DNA from: Microbacterium allomyrinae | GTDB lineage: Bacteria; Actinomycetota; Actinomycetes; Actinomycetales; Microbacteriaceae | Length of the DNA stretch: 64,000 nt | Assembly (NCBI RefSeq): GCF_020682705.1 | Contig: NZ_JAGTTN010000002.1 | Location: forward strand, 641,440 to 705,439 | Direction: 5' to 3' | Shown here: piece by piece, positions 60,768-64,000 of the stretch | Layout of the letters: every line of letters starts with the position of its first letter | How positions within the stretch are numbered: position 1 is the first letter of the stretch | The notes under the pieces: model-generated | Told to the model about the DNA's origin: nothing | The model's input: only the letters and a program-made list of their open reading frames with translations | Database searches by the model: none | Program-made: the position numbers and the translations under genes

Positions 60768-61945
60768 TCGAACGGCCTCCCCTCGCGCTGGCCCTGCGCG
60801 TTGACCTTCACGTAGATCGTGCGGCCATTGATGCTGTCGATCGCGCGCGTGAGTCCGGTGGTGTCGGCGAGCACATGGGCAGTCGTCGTGATGTGCGCGG
60901 GGGTCTCATCGAGTGCGCCCTGGAAGCGGTCGAGATCCTGATGCGCCTGGCCCGTCTCGGCGTCGATGACGATCTGTTCGCCATCGGGCAGCGTGATAAG
61001 TCGGTTGCCCAGCTCATCGACCTGGTAGGTCGCCTCGCCGGCTTGCTCCAGCATGTTGCGCAAGTAGCGGTCGGTGACGTCCTGCGCATTCTTCGCCTTG
61101 GCTGCGTTATCCTCGGTGATTCGGCCGATCTCAGCCCAGCGGTCGGCGATACCTCCCAGGCGCACCTCTTCCTGGTTCGCGTTCTGGCCGCCGAGGAACG
61201 CGCCGAGCTCCTCGCGCTTGCCTCGTTCCTCGTCAATCAGCGCATTGATCCGGGATTGAACCTCCGCCTGAGCCTCTGTGTCGCCGGCGTTGGCGGCGAT
61301 CACGCGGGAGACCTCGAGGCCGAGGTCCTTGGCGTCGGTCTGGATCTGCTTCCACTCGTTGGCTCGGTCGGGGTCGAACATGACGGAGTTGGCTTCGCCG
61401 ATCAGCTGCGCGGTGTCCAGGTAGGCGCGGCCATCCTCCGCTGCGGCCTGGTACATGCCGCCGATCCGCTCGCGCAGCCGGTCGGCTTCCTCCTGCTGCC
61501 GTTGCAGCTCGGCGGTGATGAGGCCGAGGCCGGCGGCGCCGGCCGCGGTCGCGGCTAGGCCGGCGATGCCGCCGAGGGCGCCGGCGCCGGCCAGACCGCC
61601 GAGGGTGTCCTGCGCGATCTGGGGCAGGTCGGATAGCTCGCCGCGGAACGAGCTGAACGTCTCGCCGAGGTTCTGGCGCAGCTCGCCGGATACTTCCGAG
61701 CCGGCGTCGCCGAGCTTGCGGAACCCACGGCTGCCGACGTCGCCGACGTCAGAGGTTTGTTTCGAGGTGTCCTTCGCCGCGTCGGACACGTCTTTGAAGC
61801 TGCGCTCGAGCCGGCCGAGCGACCGGTCGCCTTCGCGGGCGACGTCGTCGAGACTGTCGGCGACGCCGTCGAGGCCGCGTTCGACGTTCTCGGTGCCGCG
61901 CTCGAGCTTGGACGTGTTCGAGAGAAAGTCGATCTGGATGGGCAT
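60764..61945 (-). CDS. Tail tape measure protein, short
   Basis: The 393-residue protein has a highly helical, Glu/Asp/Lys/Arg-rich N-terminus (residues 10-90) with coiled-coil character, a Gly/Ala-rich hydrophobic segment near 115-150, and more helical sequence. This is typical of tape measures, which set tail length. ATG 61945 (MPIQIDFLS) overlaps the upstream stop by one base. At about 1.5 angstrom per residue, the tail would be near 60 nm. There is no lysozyme-like domain. Confidence 0.8.
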   Translation of the reverse strand: MPIQIDFLSNTSKLERGTENVERGLDGVADSLDDVAREGDRSLGRLERSFKDVSDAAKDTSKQTSDVGDVGSRGFRKLGDAGSEVSGELRQNLGETFSSFRGELSDLPQIAQDTLGGLAGAGALGGIAGLAATAAGAAGLGLITAELQRQQEEADRLRERIGGMYQAAAEDGRAYLDTAQLIGEANSVMFDPDRANEWKQIQTDAKDLGLEVSRVIAANAGDTEAQAEVQSRINALIDEERGKREELGAFLGGQNANQEEVRLGGIADRWAEIGRITEDNAAKAKNAQDVTDRYLRNMLEQAGEATYQVDELGNRLITLPDGEQIVIDAETGQAHQDLDRFQGALDETPAHITTTAHVLADTTGLTRAIDSINGRTIYVKVNAQGQREGRPFE

Positions 61946-62451
61946 CAGCCGACCACCTCGACGTTCTCGACGTTGCCGAGATCTTCGACCACCTGAGCGA
62001 CCCACAGCGCGACCAGGCGTCTGCCGGTCGCGCTGGCCGCGTCGAACGCGACCATGCCGTGGTGCGTGCGACCGGGAAACTGGCGGTTGATCGTGAGCGG
62101 GCGGGTGTATACGCGGCCCTTGCCGGATCTCTGGCGCACCTGGATGCGCTGGGTGCGCGCGCCGAACTCGTCACCCATCCACTGTTCGGCGGGCACCAGG
62201 CCGCCGCGCAGGGGCCGGCTCGAGGTTGCCGCGCGCAGCCTGACACCGCGATCCGTCAGGGACGCGCCGACACCGCCCGCGATCACGCGCTGCGCCCGCC
62301 GGCTGCGCGCACGCGACGCGACCTCGCGCTGCCACAGGGGCTTGATCTGGGCGCGCGCTCGCTTGTTGATGTTCAGGCGAATGTCGCGGCGGGCCAGTCG
62401 CAGCGCGTAGATCGTCGCTTGGATCTCGCGCGATTGCGTGACGTCGATCAC
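61945..62451 (-). CDS. Basic phage tail protein, HK97 gp10/minor tail Z-like
   Basis: The 168-residue product is rich in Arg and Lys in its first half (RLARRDIRLNINKRARAQIK), with a conserved middle. It resembles HK97-gp10 or lambda-Z-like tail completion proteins. The order (after the tail tube, before the tape measure) is unusual for that role. GTG 62451 is the start, 17 bp from the tail tube gene. Confidence 0.55.
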   Translation of the reverse strand: MIDVTQSREIQATIYALRLARRDIRLNINKRARAQIKPLWQREVASRARSRRAQRVIAGGVGASLTDRGVRLRAATSSRPLRGGLVPAEQWMGDEFGARTQRIQVRQRSGKGRVYTRPLTINRQFPGRTHHGMVAFDAASATGRRLVALWVAQVVEDLGNVENVEVVG

Positions 62452-62468
62452 GGGCGGTCGTCTCCGGG

Positions 62469-62867
62469 TCAGGGGATTTCGGGTGCGGTGAGGTACGAGC
62501 CGGTGAGCGTGATCTGCACCTCGGGGATCTGCGCGGCGCGGGCGAGGTTGAGCGGCGGGCGCACCAGCACGGTGTTGACCGTCACGCTGAACTCGTCGTC
62601 GTAGTGGGGGAACACCTCGAGCACCGCGGCCTGGCCGGGGTTGTCGTGGCAGAGCCGGTACAGCGAGGCGGCGTTCGCGGTGTCTTGCGCGACGGTGAGC
62701 TGCACCTGCACGTCGCCGTCGTCGGTGAGCGTGTTGTCGTCGCCGCCCTGCCAGGTGACGGGGTTCGGGTTGATGGCGATCGCGGACGTGTGGCCCTGGT
62801 ACTCGTCGGCGCCGATCTTGAGCTTCCAGCGCTTGGTGCGCTTGGCGGTGTTGGCGGGAACAGTCAT
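62469..62867 (-). CDS. Probable major tail (tube) protein
   Basis: The 132-residue product has an Ig-/tube-like beta pattern (MTVPANTAKRTKRWKLKIG, then VTVNTVLVRPPL and VQITLTGSYLTAP), typical of small tail tube proteins. It has a strong GGAGG in front. It lies where the tube gene is expected, between head-tail connectors and tape measure. Confidence 0.65.
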   Translation of the reverse strand: MTVPANTAKRTKRWKLKIGADEYQGHTSAIAINPNPVTWQGGDDNTLTDDGDVQVQLTVAQDTANAASLYRLCHDNPGQAAVLEVFPHYDDEFSVTVNTVLVRPPLNLARAAQIPEVQITLTGSYLTAPEIP

Positions 62868-62868
62868 G

Positions 62869-63288
62869 TCATTCCTCCGTAGGGGTGAGGGCGCCGGTAG
62901 CGCTGATGGTGATCTGGTAGGCGGGTTTCTGGTCGTCGTACTCGTCGCGGACGGCGTTGCCGTCCCAGACGTGGTCGGGCAGGCCTGCGGCTTCGAGGAT
63001 GCGGATCATCTGCTCGAGCGCGGCTTCGAGGTCGTCTTCCACGTCGCGCAGCTCGTCGCCGCGGGCGGCGTCGACGACGACCCACAGCAGCAGCCCCACC
63101 TCGAGCGGGATGCTGTTCTCGTCGGCCGAGAACCGAGATGCCGCGACGGTGCGCTGTTCGATGACGATCGCGACGGGCTTGCCGGCATCGTCGAACGTGC
63201 GCAGCCGGGTCGGCCAGTCGTAGATCTCCCACGTCGCCGGCGGCGTCTGCGCCTCGATCAGCTGCTTCAGTTCGCTGCGTGCACTCAT
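62869..63288 (-). CDS. Phage tail-terminator-like protein
   Basis: The 139-residue product starts MSARSELKQLIEAQTPPATW and has alternating strands and helices with a conserved VVVDAARGDELRDVEDDLE. This pattern fits lambda U/gp10-type terminators. It is one base from the tail tube gene. Assigned mainly by order. Confidence 0.6.
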   Translation of the reverse strand: MSARSELKQLIEAQTPPATWEIYDWPTRLRTFDDAGKPVAIVIEQRTVAASRFSADENSIPLEVGLLLWVVVDAARGDELRDVEDDLEAALEQMIRILEAAGLPDHVWDGNAVRDEYDDQKPAYQITISATGALTPTEE

Positions 63289-63290
63289 GC

Positions 63291-63635
63291 TCAGCCGATC
63301 AGTGACCGCACGCGGCTGTGGTCATGCTCGGGGTCGTCATCGTCCACGTCGGGCACGATGAGCATCGCCATGATCTTCCGATCGAACGGGTACAGCCGCA
63401 CGCTGTTCTCGCCGCCCATCTCGTCGTTGCTGTTGGCGGATGCCGCCTGCTTGTTCGCGAGAGCCTGGTAGACCACACCGACCGCGAACGATGTCGAGGG
63501 CGGCATGGTGGTGGCGATCGCCAGGCCGCGCTTGGTCAGGCATTCCTCGCGCGCGACGTCGAGGCCGAGCTGCGTCACGACGATGTTCAGCTGCGACTTA
63601 GCCGTGTCCGGGGTGAGCCATGCGAGATCGGGCAT
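63291..63635 (-). CDS. Phage head-tail connector-like protein
   Basis: The 114-residue product starts MPDLAWLTPDTAKSQL and is followed by a mixed helix-strand chain. Order (after the capsid gene, before the terminator) fits a head completion protein. Function is from position. Confidence 0.55.
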   Translation of the reverse strand: MPDLAWLTPDTAKSQLNIVVTQLGLDVAREECLTKRGLAIATTMPPSTSFAVGVVYQALANKQAASANSNDEMGGENSVRLYPFDRKIMAMLIVPDVDDDDPEHDHSRVRSLIG

Positions 63636-63663
63636 TGCGGCATCTTCCGCTCGAGGGTGGGCG

Positions 63664-63701
63664 CCGGGTCGGGGCGAGCTGGGACCTCAGCCCCGACCCG
63701 G
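63664..63701 (-). terminator. Hairpin after the capsid gene
   Basis: A 12-bp stem CCGGGTCGGGGC with GCCCCGACCCGG and a 14-base loop lies in the 74-bp gap after the capsid gene. It may reduce transcription into the tail genes. Confidence 0.65.
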
Positions 63702-63709
63702 CCGGGGGG

Positions 63710-64000
63710 TCAGTCGACGTCGACCTGGCGCTTCTGGATCGCGCGGTCGTCCTGGATCAGCTGCCCGCCGTAGGCGAAGAAGCCGAGGTCGATCGCGCCG
63801 TGCGCGATGTCGACGGCCTCGAGGCGGATCTGCGGGGACTGCCGCACGATCGCGGCGCGGCGGTCGTAGCCGACCAACTCGCCGGAGTCGAGGCCGAAGT
63901 CGACGTCGACCTTGAGCTTGCTGGTGACCTGAGCGGTGCCGTCGCTGAGGTCGACGAAACCGATCGAGTTGGCGAGCCATGCCGGCAGCTGCGCGACGGT
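63710..64000 (-). CDS. Probable major capsid protein, C-terminal part
   Basis: An open minus-strand frame runs from the window edge to a TGA at 63710-63712. Ninety-six residues are readable, ending KRQVDVD, with LANSIGFVDLSDGTA near the edge and GAIDLGFFAYGGQ later. The pattern of a helix and beta-hinge chain ending in VxRQVDVD fits HK97-type actinophage capsid proteins. There is no start codon in the window, so it is partial. Confidence 0.7.
   Translation of the reverse strand, partial: TVAQLPAWLANSIGFVDLSDGTAQVTSKLKVDVDFGLDSGELVGYDRRAAIVRQSPQIRLEAVDIAHGAIDLGFFAYGGQLIQDDRAIQKRQVDVD

Larger units (their letters stand above)
54391..64000. mobile_element. Left part of an integrated prophage (HK97/siphovirus type)
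   Basis: From the tRNA 3' fragment at 54391, all following genes are phage-like: an integrase, then minus-strand lysis, tail, head-tail and capsid genes. The prophage continues beyond the window edge. Phage genes show one-base and four-base overlaps and consistent orientation. GC content and codon use resemble the host, suggesting a phage adapted to it. Confidence 0.92.

Noticed and set aside
61945..62470. A programmed frameshift in the tail region
   Set aside because: There is no space or second overlapping frame suited to a chaperone pair, and I saw no convincing slippery heptamer.
63687..63980. A 97-residue Arg/Pro-rich minus-strand frame
   Set aside because: It overlaps the capsid fragment in another frame and has shadow-type composition.

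Overview
The window is a stretch of high-GC actinobacterial chromosome, most likely from the family Microbacteriaceae (Microbacterium or a close relative). This rests on gene content and order, very GC-rich codon use, GTG starts, ND-type GltX next to tRNA-Gln, DUF3515 and DUF4349 proteins, and an HK97-type actinophage. The assignment is inference; no search was run.

Positions 1-12,000 hold housekeeping genes: coaD, recG, rsmD, thiL and a tight minus-strand run murA-plsC-gpsA-ddl (phospholipid and peptidoglycan precursors), with two lipoproteins and a serine hydrolase between them. Positions 12,100-14,230 are leuD and leuC. At 14,600-18,800 there are a TerC-family protein behind a probable yybP-ykoY manganese riboswitch, an ECF sigma factor coupled to a DUF4349 membrane protein, two identical tRNA-Glu(CUC) genes and a metallo-hydrolase. 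Positions 18,880-23,110 are a complete fructose PTS operon (DeoR-type regulator, fruK, fruA, HPr) with a phased triple repeat upstream.

Positions 24,100-36,100 carry tRNA-Gln and gltX, a methyltransferase, an MFS carrier, an FAH-family hydrolase, ilvE, leuB, a TetR-controlled DHA2 exporter and serA. TetR and serA converge on a 66-bp perfect palindrome. Positions 36,100-40,500 hold a large secreted phosphoesterase with three lamin-tail domains, cutC and a small protein. Positions 40,700-48,130 form one co-directional block, otsA-otsB-ilvD-ilvB-ilvN-ilvC, so trehalose and branched-chain amino acid synthesis may be co-expressed. With leuBCD, ilvE and serA, the window encodes most of valine, leucine and isoleucine synthesis. 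Positions 48,280-54,341 hold a small membrane protein, an acetyltransferase, a thiolase/CoA-transferase operon facing an IclR regulator, and a MarR-MFS pair. Both regulators have a palindrome at their start.

At 54,391 the chromosome is interrupted by a prophage inserted in the 3' end of a tRNA gene. The left boundary is the tRNA 3' half, followed by a tyrosine integrase. The minus strand then carries, in reading order from the right edge, the end of a probable major capsid gene, head-tail and tail genes, a short tape measure, tail proteins including an SGNH-type hydrolase, an M23-type lysin and two small membrane proteins. The right end of the prophage, with the reconstituted tRNA, lies beyond 64,000. 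The module is compact: a tape measure of about 393 residues and no room for the usual frameshifted tail chaperones. I saw no CRISPR array, insertion sequence or obvious anti-phage system.
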